64,000 nt of DNA from an uncultured Bacteroidales bacterium (lineage in GTDB: Bacteria; Bacteroidota; Bacteroidia; Bacteroidales; Bacteroidaceae). This document shows positions 1 to 8,507 of this stretch, piece by piece (positions within the stretch are counted from its first letter, which is position 1; the number at the start of each line of letters is the position of its first letter). Position numbers and translations under genes: made by a program. Below the pieces are notes generated by a model. That model was given only the letters and a program-made list of their open reading frames with translations, was not told where the DNA came from and did no database searches. The stretch lies in the NCBI GenBank assembly GCA_902779085.1, contig CACYZY010000006.1:84415-148414 (forward strand), written 5' to 3'.

Positions 1-1115
1 AGCTCGTCAATCAGCTTGCCCTTGCCCATCGTCTCGTCCACTTCCATACCCTTGCTCAGGCAGAAAGCACGAATCTCCTCCTCCGTCTTGCCGTCGCAGT
101 CGAAGCCCGTCTTCTCCTTGATGGCCTCCAGGATAGGCAAGCGGCGATAAGGCGCCTTGAAGCTCACGATGTTGCCGTCAATCTCACGCTCCGTCGTGCC
201 GTTCACAGCCACGCAGATGGTCTCGAGCAACTTCTCCGTGAAGCTCATCATCCAGTTATAGTCCTTGTACTGCACATACAGCTCCATGCAGGTAAACTCA
301 GGGTTGTGGTTACGGTCCATACCCTCGTTGCGGAAGTTCTTGCCAATCTCATACACACCCTCGAAGCCGCCCACGATGAGACGCTTCAGGTACAGCTCGG
401 TGGCAATGCGCATATACATGTCCAGGTCGAGTGCGTTGAAGTGAGTGGTGAATGGTCTTGCCGATGCACCGCCCGGGATAGACTGCAGGGTAGGTGTCTC
501 CACCTCGGTATAGCCCGCATCGTCCAAGTATTTGCGCATCGTCTTCAGCACGGTGGCACGCTTCAGGAAAGTGTCCTTCACGCCCTCGTTCACCACGAGG
601 TCCACATAACGCTGACGGTAGCGCAGCTCAGGGTCGTCAAACTTGTCGTATGCCACACCGTCCTTGTACTTCACGATAGGCAGTGGCTTGAGGCTCTTGC
701 TGAGCAAAGTCAGTTTCTGGGCGTGCACCGAAATCTCACCCATCTGGGTGCGGAACACGAAGCCCTCGATGCCCACGAAGTCGCCGATGTCCAGCAACTT
801 CTTGAATACTACGTTATACAGGTCTTTATTTTCGTCGGGACAGATATCATCACGAGTAACATATACCTGGATGCGTCCCTTTGAGTCTTGCAGTTCCATG
901 AAAGAAGCCTTGCCCATGATACGCTGGCTCATCATTCGTCCGGCAATCGATACCTGGCGAGGTTCATCCTCATCCTTGAACTGCTCGCGTATGTCGGTCG
1001 AGAAGGCGTTAGTCACATATTCTGCTGCGGGATATGGGTTGATACCCATTTTGCGAAGCTCTTCCAAGCTATTGCGACGGATTATCTCCTGCTCGCTCAA
1101 TTCCAATACATTCAT
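1..1115 (-). CDS. lysS: Lysyl-tRNA synthetase, class II (5' part; 3' end outside window)
   Basis: Charges tRNA-Lys in the cytoplasm. The minus strand reads an open frame starting MNVLELSEQE at 1115 and running off the left edge, so about the first 371 codons are present. Seen: an N-terminal OB-fold anticodon-binding part (region around VSIAGRMMSQRIMGKASF), then class II core segments including RYVDLVVN, a motif 2 region with FRNEG and HNPEFT, and TPTLQSIPGGASARPF. The start is chosen because the N-terminus matches the usual Bacteroidetes LysS beginning and no upstream ATG fits. A TAnnTTTG -7 box on the minus strand (1150-1157) lies a suitable distance upstream. Stand-alone gene, divergent from the MATE gene. 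Confidence 0.97.
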   Translation of the reverse strand, partial: MNVLELSEQEIIRRNSLEELRKMGINPYPAAEYVTNAFSTDIREQFKDEDEPRQVSIAGRMMSQRIMGKASFMELQDSKGRIQVYVTRDDICPDENKDLYNVVFKKLLDIGDFVGIEGFVFRTQMGEISVHAQKLTLLSKSLKPLPIVKYKDGVAYDKFDDPELRYRQRYVDLVVNEGVKDTFLKRATVLKTMRKYLDDAGYTEVETPTLQSIPGGASARPFTTHFNALDLDMYMRIATELYLKRLIVGGFEGVYEIGKNFRNEGMDRNHNPEFTCMELYVQYKDYNWMMSFTEKLLETICVAVNGTTEREIDGNIVSFKAPYRRLPILEAIKEKTGFDCDGKTEEEIRAFCLSKGMEVDETMGKGKLIDE

Positions 1116-1149
1116 AAAATGTCAGTCTTTCATCTTTATAATTGGACTG

Positions 1150-1157
1150 CAAATTTA
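1150..1157 (-). promoter_or_regulatory. -7 box of the lysS promoter
   Basis: Reads TAAATTTG on the minus strand, matching the Bacteroidetes TAnnTTTG box, 35 bp upstream of the lysS start. No clear TTTG -33 element at 19-21 bp is seen, so this is a partial match. Confidence 0.4.
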
Positions 1158-1199
1158 CAACTTTTTTTCGAGACCACCTTATTTTCGGAAGAAAATACG

Positions 1200-1222
1200 T
1201 AACTTTGCGCAGTAAACTGCGC
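1200..1222 (+). promoter_or_regulatory. -7 box plus adjoining palindrome upstream of the MATE gene
   Basis: TAACTTTG at 1200-1207 fits the -7 element. It runs directly into a perfect palindrome, GCGCAGT-aa-ACTGCGC (1207-1222), which would sit over the transcription start or in the first bases of the mRNA. The ~80 bp that follow (to 1303) contain a sequence resembling the repeat at 33504-33548. No good -33 box is visible. Confidence 0.4.
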
Positions 1223-1303
1223 GAAGATACTCACGCTCGGCAAAATAGCAAGCTCTATAGCCCTCGCAAACTGTATTTTTGTCGCTGTAATTGATATAAC
1301 AAT

Positions 1304-2662
1304 ATGTTGCAACAGAAAGTTCCTACCGCTTTAGGTACCGAGAAAGTAAGCAAACTGCTGATGCAGTACGCCATACCGTCCATCATAGCGATGACGGCCT
1401 CGTCACTCTACAATATGGTCGACAGCATCTTCATCGGACAAGGTGTGGGCGCAATGGCCATCTCAGGCATCGCCATCACCTTCCCCCTGATGAATATCAC
1501 CGCCGCTTTCGGCTCGCTGGTAGGTGTGGGTGCCGCCACCCTTACCTCCGTCAAGCTGGGACAGAAAGACTATGACACCGCCCGTCGCATCTTGGGTAAC
1601 GTGTTCGTGCTCAACATCCTGCTGGGTGCCCTGCTTACGCTGGTGGCCCTGCCGCTGCTCACCCCCATCCTCTATTTCTTCGGGGCGAGCGACAACACCT
1701 TGCCCTATGCGCGCGACTATATGCAGATCATCCTGATAGGCAATATCATCACCCACCTTTATTTCGGTTTGAACGCCCTGCTGCGCTCGTCGGGCCATCC
1801 TGAGAAGGCCATGTATGCCACCATCGCTACGGTGCTGGTGAACACCATCCTCGACCCCATCTTCATCTTCGGCTTGGACATGGGCATTCGGGGAGCCGCC
1901 ATCGCCACCGTCATCGCCCAGACGATGTCGCTCATGTGGCAGATCAAGCTGTTCAGCAACAAGAACGAACTGCTGCATTTCCAGCCAGGCATCTTCAAGC
2001 TGAAGAAACGCATCGTGATGGACTCGCTGGCCATCGGCCTGTCGCCCTTCCTCATGAACCTCGCTTCGTGTGTGGTGGTCATCCTCATCAACAATGCGCT
2101 GGTTACCCACGGAGGCGACTATGCCATTGGCGCTTACGGCCTTGTCAACCGCCTGGTGTTCGTAGCCGTCATGGTGGTCATGGGCTTCAATCAAGGCATG
2201 CAGCCTATTGCGGGCTATAACTTCGGTGCGCGGCAATACGACCGAGTGACTCAAGTCTTTAAGCTCACTGTCATGTGGGCAACCGCAGTCACCACCATAG
2301 CCACCCTGCTCTGCATGACCATTCCCGAACTGCTGGTGCGCATCTTCACCACAGACGAAGAGCTCATACGCATCTCCGTCAAGGCCATGCGCATCATCCT
2401 GCTGGTGTTCCCAGTGGTAGGTTTCCAGATGGTGACAGGCAATTTCTTCCAGAGCATCGGAATGGCCAGCAAGGCCATCTTCCTGTCGCTCACGCGCCAG
2501 CTCATCTTCCTGCTGCCCTGCATCCTCATTCTGCCCCATTATTTTGGCGAGGACGGTGTGTGGTACAGCATGCCCATCTCCGATGCCGTAGCCACCATTG
2601 TGGCAGGCGTCATGCTTTGGCATCAGTTCCAGCTATTCAAGAAACAAGTAAAGACAGCATAA
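1304..2662 (+). CDS. MATE family efflux transporter
   Basis: Predicted inner-membrane antiporter of the MATE (NorM/DinF) superfamily exporting drugs or metabolites in exchange for Na+ or H+. The 452-residue protein has the family length and about 12 hydrophobic segments in two similar halves; the N-terminal part shows the usual YNMVDSIFIGQGVG and ISGIAITFP stretches, and the second half has GFNQGMQPIAGYNFGA. The ATG at 1304 precedes a normal cytoplasmic N-terminus. The next gene starts two bases after the stop, so the two are co-transcribed and probably coupled. Substrate cannot be read from sequence. Confidence 0.93.
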   Translation: MLQQKVPTALGTEKVSKLLMQYAIPSIIAMTASSLYNMVDSIFIGQGVGAMAISGIAITFPLMNITAAFGSLVGVGAATLTSVKLGQKDYDTARRILGNVFVLNILLGALLTLVALPLLTPILYFFGASDNTLPYARDYMQIILIGNIITHLYFGLNALLRSSGHPEKAMYATIATVLVNTILDPIFIFGLDMGIRGAAIATVIAQTMSLMWQIKLFSNKNELLHFQPGIFKLKKRIVMDSLAIGLSPFLMNLASCVVVILINNALVTHGGDYAIGAYGLVNRLVFVAVMVVMGFNQGMQPIAGYNFGARQYDRVTQVFKLTVMWATAVTTIATLLCMTIPELLVRIFTTDEELIRISVKAMRIILLVFPVVGFQMVTGNFFQSIGMASKAIFLSLTRQLIFLLPCILILPHYFGEDGVWYSMPISDAVATIVAGVMLWHQFQLFKKQVKTA

Positions 2663-2663
2663 T

Positions 2664-3290
2664 ATGGAAAAGTTTGTAATCAATGTAGGCCGTCAGTTAG
2701 GCAGTGGCGGACGCGAGATATCCGCCGAGTTGGCCCGTCGCCTCGACATCTCCTATTTCGACAAGGAGTTGCTCAGCGTAGCAGCCGAGGAAAGCGGCAT
2801 GAGTAAGGAGTTTTTCGAGAAAGCCGACGAGCAGACTTCCCGTCCCATCTCAGGTGGTTTGTTCGGCATCCGTTTCCCCTTCAGCGGACTGTCCACCTCC
2901 AGCACCATGAACTACCTCAGCAACGATGCTCTGTTTCAGTTGCAGAGCGATGCCATCCGTAAGCTGGCCGACGAGAAGTCCTGTCTGTTCATCGGCCGTT
3001 GTGCCGACTATGTGTTACGCGACAACCCCCGTTGTGTCAACATCTTCATCTCCGCCTCTTTGCCTTTCCGCGTCGAGCGCATCTCCCGTCTGGAAGGCAT
3101 CAGCACCAACAAGGCCGAAGAGATGATCAATCATGTTGAGAAGCGTCGTGCCGAGTACTACAACTACTACAGCAACAAGCGTTGGGGCGCAGCCGAGAGC
3201 TACCACCTCTGCATCGATGCCTCCGTACTGGGCATCGCCAAGACCACCGATTTCATCGAGCAGTTTGTCAGGGCGAAGCTGGGATTATGA
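2664..3290 (+). CDS. Cytidylate kinase-like family protein
   Basis: A 208-residue P-loop protein of the cytidylate-kinase-like family that often follows a MATE gene in Bacteroidales. The N-terminus NVGRQLGSGGREIS is a variant nucleotide-binding loop, followed by AELARRLDISYFDKELL, the kinase pattern that positions the substrate site; CLFIGRCADYVL and an RxEGISxxKAEE helix are also family features. True Cmk phosphorylates CMP/dCMP, but this subfamily's substrate is unknown, so I do not call it cmk. Its start lies one base after the MATE stop, indicating translational coupling. Confidence 0.85.
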   Translation: MEKFVINVGRQLGSGGREISAELARRLDISYFDKELLSVAAEESGMSKEFFEKADEQTSRPISGGLFGIRFPFSGLSTSSTMNYLSNDALFQLQSDAIRKLADEKSCLFIGRCADYVLRDNPRCVNIFISASLPFRVERISRLEGISTNKAEEMINHVEKRRAEYYNYYSNKRWGAAESYHLCIDASVLGIAKTTDFIEQFVRAKLGL

Positions 3291-3365
3291 TTTTTTAACA
3301 ATTTTATTCTGCAAGGTTTCCGTTTTTGGTAGTTTTTAGGGTAGAAACTATAAAATAGACGAGCT

Positions 3366-3857
3366 ATGAAAAAGACATTTTATTTGTTAGGTTTTCTGCT
3401 CCTGACTCTTTGTCTGGGTGGATGTTCAAAAGACGAGAAAGAGCCTTATGACGATGCTTTGCAGATGCTTGTAGGCAAGTGGCATAGTTATGGTCCTATG
3501 GATGAAATTGATGGAGGTAATCATGGTTTCACCCGTTCCGAGACCATTGAAGGCAATACTGTTACCCAAGAGATTACCATTACTTCCGACAGCCGTTTCC
3601 ACTGGCAGCTAATCTATTTCTTTCCTCAGGTATGGCGTGGCGGCGAGTTTGGCGATTATACCGACACACATGATATAGATGGTAAGGTAGAGCTTGACGG
3701 CACCAAGTTGTCTTTTGTGTTCGACGAGTGGTATGGTGGCGTTCCTGGTCGAGTCTTTACTTATCAGTTTGCCTCAGATGGCAAAGAGTTGATACTTACC
3801 GGTCTGTCATCAGGTTTCCAGCCCCGTTCTTATAGCTTGGTATTCCAAAGGAAATAA
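3366..3857 (+). CDS. Small lipoprotein, lipocalin-like, unknown function
   Basis: A 163-residue protein with a lipoprotein signal: MKK, a hydrophobic core, then the lipobox LGGC with Cys20. The residues after the cysteine (SKDEKE) are acidic, resembling the Bacteroidetes lipoprotein export signal for surface display (inference). The mature part contains VGKWHSYG near its start and alternating beta-like stretches ending in SYSLVFQRK, as in lipocalin-like DUF proteins of this phylum. No enzyme motif is seen. Single gene with its own terminator (3886-3914). Confidence 0.75.
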   Translation: MKKTFYLLGFLLLTLCLGGCSKDEKEPYDDALQMLVGKWHSYGPMDEIDGGNHGFTRSETIEGNTVTQEITITSDSRFHWQLIYFFPQVWRGGEFGDYTDTHDIDGKVELDGTKLSFVFDEWYGGVPGRVFTYQFASDGKELILTGLSSGFQPRSYSLVFQRK

Positions 3858-3885
3858 AAACTTATTCATATTGTTGTTTAGAAAG

Positions 3886-3914
3886 AGGAGTAGTCATTCG
3901 ACTGCTCCTTTTTT
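3886..3914 (+). terminator. Rho-independent terminator after the lipoprotein gene
   Basis: Stem AGGAGTAGTC / GACTGCTCCT with loop ATTC and one G-T pair, followed by a run of six T (3909-3914). Confidence 0.85.
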
Positions 3915-3939
3915 ATGTCAATTGATATGCTATCTGTTA

Positions 3940-4140
3940 TTATTTGACGCAGTATTTCCTATGGGGTGATTCTAATGCTTTCTATAGGTCGTCGCAAGGC
4001 TTGCCACGGGTGATGGGAAAGCCTCCCATGAGTCATCGCAGTATCTCCTTTACCCCCATAGCAGATACTGCGACGGGTGATGGCAGATATTGCAGCGACC
4101 CATAGCCATCATTGCGGCCAGATACAGCAGGGCTCGAAAC
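3940..4140. repeat. Intergenic mosaic repeat region
   Basis: A 200-bp non-coding stretch between two genes. It contains the related words GCAGTATCTCC, AGCAGATACTGCGAC and GGCAGATATTGCAGCGAC, two copies of CGGGTGATGG and the inverted pair GGGAAAGCCTCCC. Very similar words (GGAGATATTGC, CAGATATTGCGAC, ATGGGGGTA) occur at 53780-53830, so this looks like one member of a dispersed intergenic repeat family. Confidence 0.5.
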
Positions 4141-4144
4141 CAGT

Positions 4145-5449
4145 TTAAGAGAACTCCAACTGGAAAGTGACGGGCCAGTTGTTGGTTCCAGTCTTTAATA
4201 AGGTAATGGTGCCACCAGACAGTTTCATGATTTGGCGTGCTAAAGAGAGACCTATGCCACTACCATCTTGTTTGGTGGTGAAGAACGGCACGAATATCTG
4301 GCGAGCCAGTTCGGAAGAAATAGCGGGACCATTGTTGCTGACATTAATAAACACATGCTCGTTTTTATCAGCATAGGCATGCACCAATATGCGACCTTGA
4401 TGGTCGCCTATAGCCTGCACAGCATTTTTTAGCAGATTGATTAGCAATTGACGTATCAGATTAGAATCTGCATACAGCATCAGGTCATCAGGCTCTACCT
4501 GAATATTCAGATTGATATGTTCAGGTACGAGGTTCAAGCTGCTTACTTGCTTCATGATTTCCTGTATGAAGAATGGTTCCGGTTGAGGCTGCTGCAGTGC
4601 AGAGAACTTACGATAACTGTCAACAAACGAAATAAGTCCTGTAGATGTTTCATGTATGGCACGTATGCCATCGTAGATTTCGCTGTCTTTCACATCTTCT
4701 CGCTGCATGAATGTGTCGCTGATGGATGATATAGGGGCCATGCTGTTCATGATTTCATGGGTAAGCACACGTGTGAGCTTGATCCACGAGTCAAGTTCCT
4801 TCTCGTCCAACTCGTTGTGGATATCATTCATGATGAGTATTCTCACTGCCTTACGGTCAAGTTCTGTCCGTACGCATGCAATTGACAAATCCACCTCTCC
4901 CTTGTCCGTTTGCAAGTGCAGCTGCCTTCGTTCTTTTGCTTGAATGAGCCTGAACAGGTCTGCCACATCATTACCGTATCTTTCCAACTGACGCAGATTA
5001 CTCAGTATGGGCAGTCCCAGCAACTTGGCGGCAGCAGGGTTGGCCTGCATGATATTGTCATGTTCATCAATGACAATGATGCCTGTACTGACAGCAGACA
5101 TAATGTGCTCATAGAACTTCTCTTGCTGTACCATCTGCTGCTTTTGTTCGTTCATCAGACTGCCGAACTGATTGATAGTGTCTTGCAGCACTTGTTCACT
5201 GGCAGAGTGATAGGTAGTAGGTAAGCGGAAGCTGTAGTCGTTGTTGCGTATAGCTTCCAGCATCAGGTAGCATTTTTCCTTTAGTTTCTTAACCCCATGT
5301 ATATAGTTTACTATGGCAAAAAGAAGTACTACAAGTCCGATTCCTGCCAATAGATACTGTCCTTTGGCAAAGCCCCAGGTTAGCAACGCCGTGCCTGCCA
5401 CAAGCAATATGGCACGTATAGCAGTAGTATTTCCCCATTTAGATGCCAT
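4145..5449 (-). CDS. Sensor histidine kinase, NtrB-like (PAS, HisKA, HATPase)
   Basis: Membrane sensor kinase partner of the adjacent NtrC-type regulator. Two N-terminal transmembrane helices (about residues 10-28 and 31-50) with almost no periplasmic loop, then a HAMP-like linker, a PAS domain (about 111-205, with GIIVIDEHDNIMQANPAA), the phosphoacceptor H-box LTHEIMNS (His231), and an ATPase domain with N-box LLINLLKNAVQAIG and G-box GSGIGLSLARQIM. The short extracytoplasmic part suggests it senses within or near the membrane (inference). Its start overlaps the regulator's end by 11 bp, so the two are coupled. Together they probably control the export operon on the opposite strand. Confidence 0.95.
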   Translation of the reverse strand: MASKWGNTTAIRAILLVAGTALLTWGFAKGQYLLAGIGLVVLLFAIVNYIHGVKKLKEKCYLMLEAIRNNDYSFRLPTTYHSASEQVLQDTINQFGSLMNEQKQQMVQQEKFYEHIMSAVSTGIIVIDEHDNIMQANPAAAKLLGLPILSNLRQLERYGNDVADLFRLIQAKERRQLHLQTDKGEVDLSIACVRTELDRKAVRILIMNDIHNELDEKELDSWIKLTRVLTHEIMNSMAPISSISDTFMQREDVKDSEIYDGIRAIHETSTGLISFVDSYRKFSALQQPQPEPFFIQEIMKQVSSLNLVPEHINLNIQVEPDDLMLYADSNLIRQLLINLLKNAVQAIGDHQGRILVHAYADKNEHVFINVSNNGPAISSELARQIFVPFFTTKQDGSGIGLSLARQIMKLSGGTITLLKTGTNNWPVTFQLEFS

Positions 5450-6806
5450 ATCGTTTCAGTTTGCTGTAAAGGGTTTGACGGGTGATGCCCAACGCATTTG
5501 CCACTTGCGATACATTACCATCAAATTGCTGCATGGCACGGCGTATTGCCTCACACTCAGTAGCCTCCAAAGTCTGGGTAGGCATTTCCTGTTTGTTGTT
5601 GTCCCCTGTCGAGGGTTGCATCAAGGCATTTAGTTCTATATGTTCAGGTTTCAGTACATCACCATCCGCCATAATCACCGCTTTCTCAATGGTATGTTGA
5701 AGCTCTCGGATATTGCCGTACCACGGATGTGTTTGCAACTTTTTCACTGCCTCTTGAGAAATGCTTTCCAGTTGTCGCCCATATTGTAAATTATATTGTT
5801 TCAAGAATCGTTCAGCCAAAGGAACGATGTCTTCCTTGCGTTCACGCAGGGCAGGCAGGTGCAGGTGGATGGTGTTGATACGGTAGAGTAGGTCTTCACG
5901 GAAACTGCCTTGCTGCACCATCAGAGCCAAGTCGCGGTTGGTGGCGCAAATCAGGCGTATGTCGGTAGATTGAGGCATATTGCTGCCCACCTTTACAAAC
6001 GAACGCTTCTGAATGGCCGTCAGCAGTTTAGGTTGCATGTGAAGGGGCAGGTTAGCAATTTCATCTAAGAATAGTGTGCCTCCATTGGCAGCCTCAAAAC
6101 GTCCGATTCTATCAGCATGGGCATCAGTAAATGAGCCTTTTACATGACCAAACAACTCGCTTTCAAACAATGTTTCCGTAATGGCACCCATATCTACCGA
6201 AACGAAAGGCCCTTCGTGGCGATTGCTTAATCGGTGAATCTCATGCGCCAGCATGTCTTTACCCGTGCCGTTTTCACCAGTAATCAAGATGCTGGCATCC
6301 GTAGCGCTGATGCGTTCCACCATCAATTTCAGCTGACTGATTACCTCAGAGGTCCCCCAAAACATTTCGCCTTCCTGCTGATTAATAGCTGTTGTTTTCT
6401 TCTGTTTGGGTTTTTCTTGCCGCGCTTTTTCCAGTGCGTCCAAGAGAGTTTGCACCAGTTTGGCATTGTCCCAGGGCTTTACCACAAAGTCGGTGGCACC
6501 TTCTTTTAATCCTGTCACTGCCAAGTTAATGTCGGCATATGCCGTAAAAAGAACCACTTGTGTTTGTGGACGCAGTCGCTTTATCTCCCGTAGCCAGTAA
6601 AGTCCTTCGTTACCAGTGTTAAGCCCAGAGGAGAAGTTCATATCCAATAGTATCACGTCAGGGCGTTTCTGTTGGATGGTGGTAGGCAACGCCACCGGAC
6701 TGCTGAGCGTTACTATTTGTTCGAAATAGCTATCCAGCAGGTAATGAAGTGACGTCAATATGTTTTTATTGTCATCAACTACCACCAATGATCCATGTCT
6801 ATTCAT
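5439..6806 (-). CDS. Sigma-54-dependent response regulator, NtrC family
   Basis: 455-residue enhancer-binding activator. Receiver domain with Asp55 in VILLDMNFSS; AAA+ domain with Walker A GENGTGKD (177-184), the sigma-54 contact loop as GSFTDA (224-229, usual form GAFTGA), and Walker B GGTLFLDEI; C-terminal Fis-type helix-turn-helix (NVSQVANALGITRQTLYSKL). First gene of a two-gene operon with the histidine kinase. The divergent export operon has a sigma-54 promoter and paired palindromes, the expected binding sites of this protein. On the minus strand a TACCTTTG -7 box (6830-6837) precedes the gene, so the regulator itself is probably transcribed by the housekeeping sigma factor. Confidence 0.96.
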   Translation of the reverse strand: MNRHGSLVVVDDNKNILTSLHYLLDSYFEQIVTLSSPVALPTTIQQKRPDVILLDMNFSSGLNTGNEGLYWLREIKRLRPQTQVVLFTAYADINLAVTGLKEGATDFVVKPWDNAKLVQTLLDALEKARQEKPKQKKTTAINQQEGEMFWGTSEVISQLKLMVERISATDASILITGENGTGKDMLAHEIHRLSNRHEGPFVSVDMGAITETLFESELFGHVKGSFTDAHADRIGRFEAANGGTLFLDEIANLPLHMQPKLLTAIQKRSFVKVGSNMPQSTDIRLICATNRDLALMVQQGSFREDLLYRINTIHLHLPALRERKEDIVPLAERFLKQYNLQYGRQLESISQEAVKKLQTHPWYGNIRELQHTIEKAVIMADGDVLKPEHIELNALMQPSTGDNNKQEMPTQTLEATECEAIRRAMQQFDGNVSQVANALGITRQTLYSKLKRYGI

Positions 6807-6909
6807 ATTAACCTGTTTGCTTAGTGTAGCAAAGGTAATTAAAAGTTTTGAGAATGGATAAGACTTGTGTCACAAACTATCCGTTATTCTCGTATTATAA
6901 AAGAAAGCA

Positions 6910-6948
6910 TGTCTAATATTTAGACAGCCACTGTCTAATAATTAGACA
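6910..6948. promoter_or_regulatory. Twin 17-bp palindromes: upstream activator sites for the NtrC-type regulator
   Basis: Two perfect palindromes, TGTCTAA-TAT-TTAGACA (6910-6926) and TGTCTAA-TAA-TTAGACA (6932-6948). Their centres are 22 bp apart (two helical turns) and lie about 110 and 88 bp upstream of the predicted start of transcription, the typical arrangement for sigma-54 enhancer sites. That the regulator encoded at 5439-6806 binds them is inference from position. Confidence 0.85.
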
Positions 6949-7001
6949 CATTCGTTATGTAGTGAAAGTATCTGTTGCTGATAATCAGTAAGATATGAGT
7001 T

Positions 7002-7016
7002 TGGCACGGCGTTTGC
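7002..7016 (+). promoter_or_regulatory. Sigma-54 (-24/-12) promoter of the export operon
   Basis: TGGCAC-ggcgt-TTGC is an exact match to the consensus TGGCAC-N5-TTGC. Transcription would start near 7028, leaving a 26-nt leader before the ATG at 7054. Confidence 0.92.
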
Positions 7017-7053
7017 TTTGAGAAAGATGTAAGAAAAATTAAAATTATCAAAG

Positions 7054-8496
7054 ATGAATAGAACCCATAAATCGATAGTACTGGCTGCTATGATAATTGT
7101 CAATTCTCAATTGTCACTTTCTGGAGCAGTGGGCGCCAAAGATGCTTGCATCGATTTGGACGAGTCGCGACAGAATAGTACGCAGTCAATAGTCAACGGC
7201 CAAAGTTCAACTTATAACGGTTCATGGACCGTTGACCAGTGTATGGCATATGCCGTTACCCATAACCATCAGGTGCACCAAAAAGAGCTGGAGGTAAAGA
7301 ACAACCAGATGGACAAACTCAGTGCCATAGGCAACTTCATACCTTCTGTTGATGGAGGCGTCAGTGCACGCTACAGCTTTGGTCGAGGCATTGACCCCGA
7401 AACCAACGTATATGACCACATCTCTACCTTTCATAATAACTATTTCATTGAAGCCAACATGCTAATCTTCCGTGGTGGAAGCCTGGTGAGCCAAGTTCGC
7501 AAAGCCCAGGCCAATGTGAAGATGGGTAAGGCGGCCTTGCAGGAAGCGCAGGATAATACGGCACTGGACACTTTCCAGGCGTATATCCAGGCGCTTTACT
7601 GCATGGGTACCGTCAGGATGGCGAAGCAGAAGTTGGCAGAAAGCGACTCCTTATTATACAAGGCTCGCTTGCAGGAAGAGATTGGCATGAAGGGTATGGC
7701 GGATGTGGCGCAGATGGAGGCTCAGCAGGCTACCGATGCCTATAATTATACGCATCAGCAACATCTTTTTGAAACTGCCATGTTAACGCTGAAGCAAAAG
7801 ATGAACTATCCGATGGAGGATGAACTCCTGCTCGATTCTACCTTATTGGATAGCCCCGTAATGGAACAAGCTAATTTGGACTTGGTAGATAAGGAACAGG
7901 TGGTGAACCTCGCTTTGGCAGGCAACCCCACCTTACAGAAAAGTCTGTTCAAAGCTCAAGCCCAGAAGATGGAGAGTCGAGGAGCATGGAGCGAAGTATT
8001 GCCCAGCATCAGTTTGTATGCAGGCCTCAACACCTCTTACTACAAGCAGTTGCATGTGGATACCTACCCATCCTTTAAGAACCAGTTTAAGGACAACTAT
8101 GGTTCCTACATCGGCATCTCACTCAGCGTCCCCATTTTCTCTCAGTTTAAGGGAGTGAGTAGTGTACGCAAGGCTCGCAATAGCTATCGGATTGCACAGG
8201 AGCAGTATGAGGAGCAGAAGCTGGAGTTGCGTAAGTTAGTGGAGCAGGCAGTAATGGACCGAGAGGGCTATCTGAGAGAAAGCATCCAGATGGAGAAGAA
8301 AGTTGCTTCTGATCAGTTGGCATATCAGGTGACGAAGCGCAAGTACGAGGAGGGTTTGATGACCTCGTTGGATGTGCAGCATAATGCCGCTACGTGGCTG
8401 GAGTCGCAAGCCAGTCTCTTGCAAAGCAAACTCACCTACTTCCTCAAGTGCAGGTTAGTGGAATATTACAAAGGAAATGACATTATTCAGCAATAA
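7054..8496 (+). CDS. TolC family outer membrane efflux protein
   Basis: Outer-membrane/periplasmic channel of a tripartite exporter. 480 residues with an N-terminal signal (hydrophobic stretch about residues 9-27), then two outer-membrane-efflux repeats rich in long helices (for example QANVKMGKAALQEAQDN and QYEEQKLELRKLVEQAVMDR), as in TolC relatives. First gene of the sigma-54-controlled operon. Oddity: the first 60 residues are poorly conserved-looking and the DNA at about 7088-7120 carries the direct repeat TCAATT/CTCAATTGTCA, so this N-terminal part may have expanded recently. Confidence 0.93.
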   Translation: MNRTHKSIVLAAMIIVNSQLSLSGAVGAKDACIDLDESRQNSTQSIVNGQSSTYNGSWTVDQCMAYAVTHNHQVHQKELEVKNNQMDKLSAIGNFIPSVDGGVSARYSFGRGIDPETNVYDHISTFHNNYFIEANMLIFRGGSLVSQVRKAQANVKMGKAALQEAQDNTALDTFQAYIQALYCMGTVRMAKQKLAESDSLLYKARLQEEIGMKGMADVAQMEAQQATDAYNYTHQQHLFETAMLTLKQKMNYPMEDELLLDSTLLDSPVMEQANLDLVDKEQVVNLALAGNPTLQKSLFKAQAQKMESRGAWSEVLPSISLYAGLNTSYYKQLHVDTYPSFKNQFKDNYGSYIGISLSVPIFSQFKGVSSVRKARNSYRIAQEQYEEQKLELRKLVEQAVMDREGYLRESIQMEKKVASDQLAYQVTKRKYEEGLMTSLDVQHNAATWLESQASLLQSKLTYFLKCRLVEYYKGNDIIQQ

Positions 8497-8507
8497 AAGA
8501 AAATACT

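Noticed and set aside
1463-2623. Long minus-strand open frame opposite the MATE gene
   Set aside because: Translation is Asp/His-rich, typical of antisense to a membrane-protein gene; the plus frame is a clear MATE transporter.
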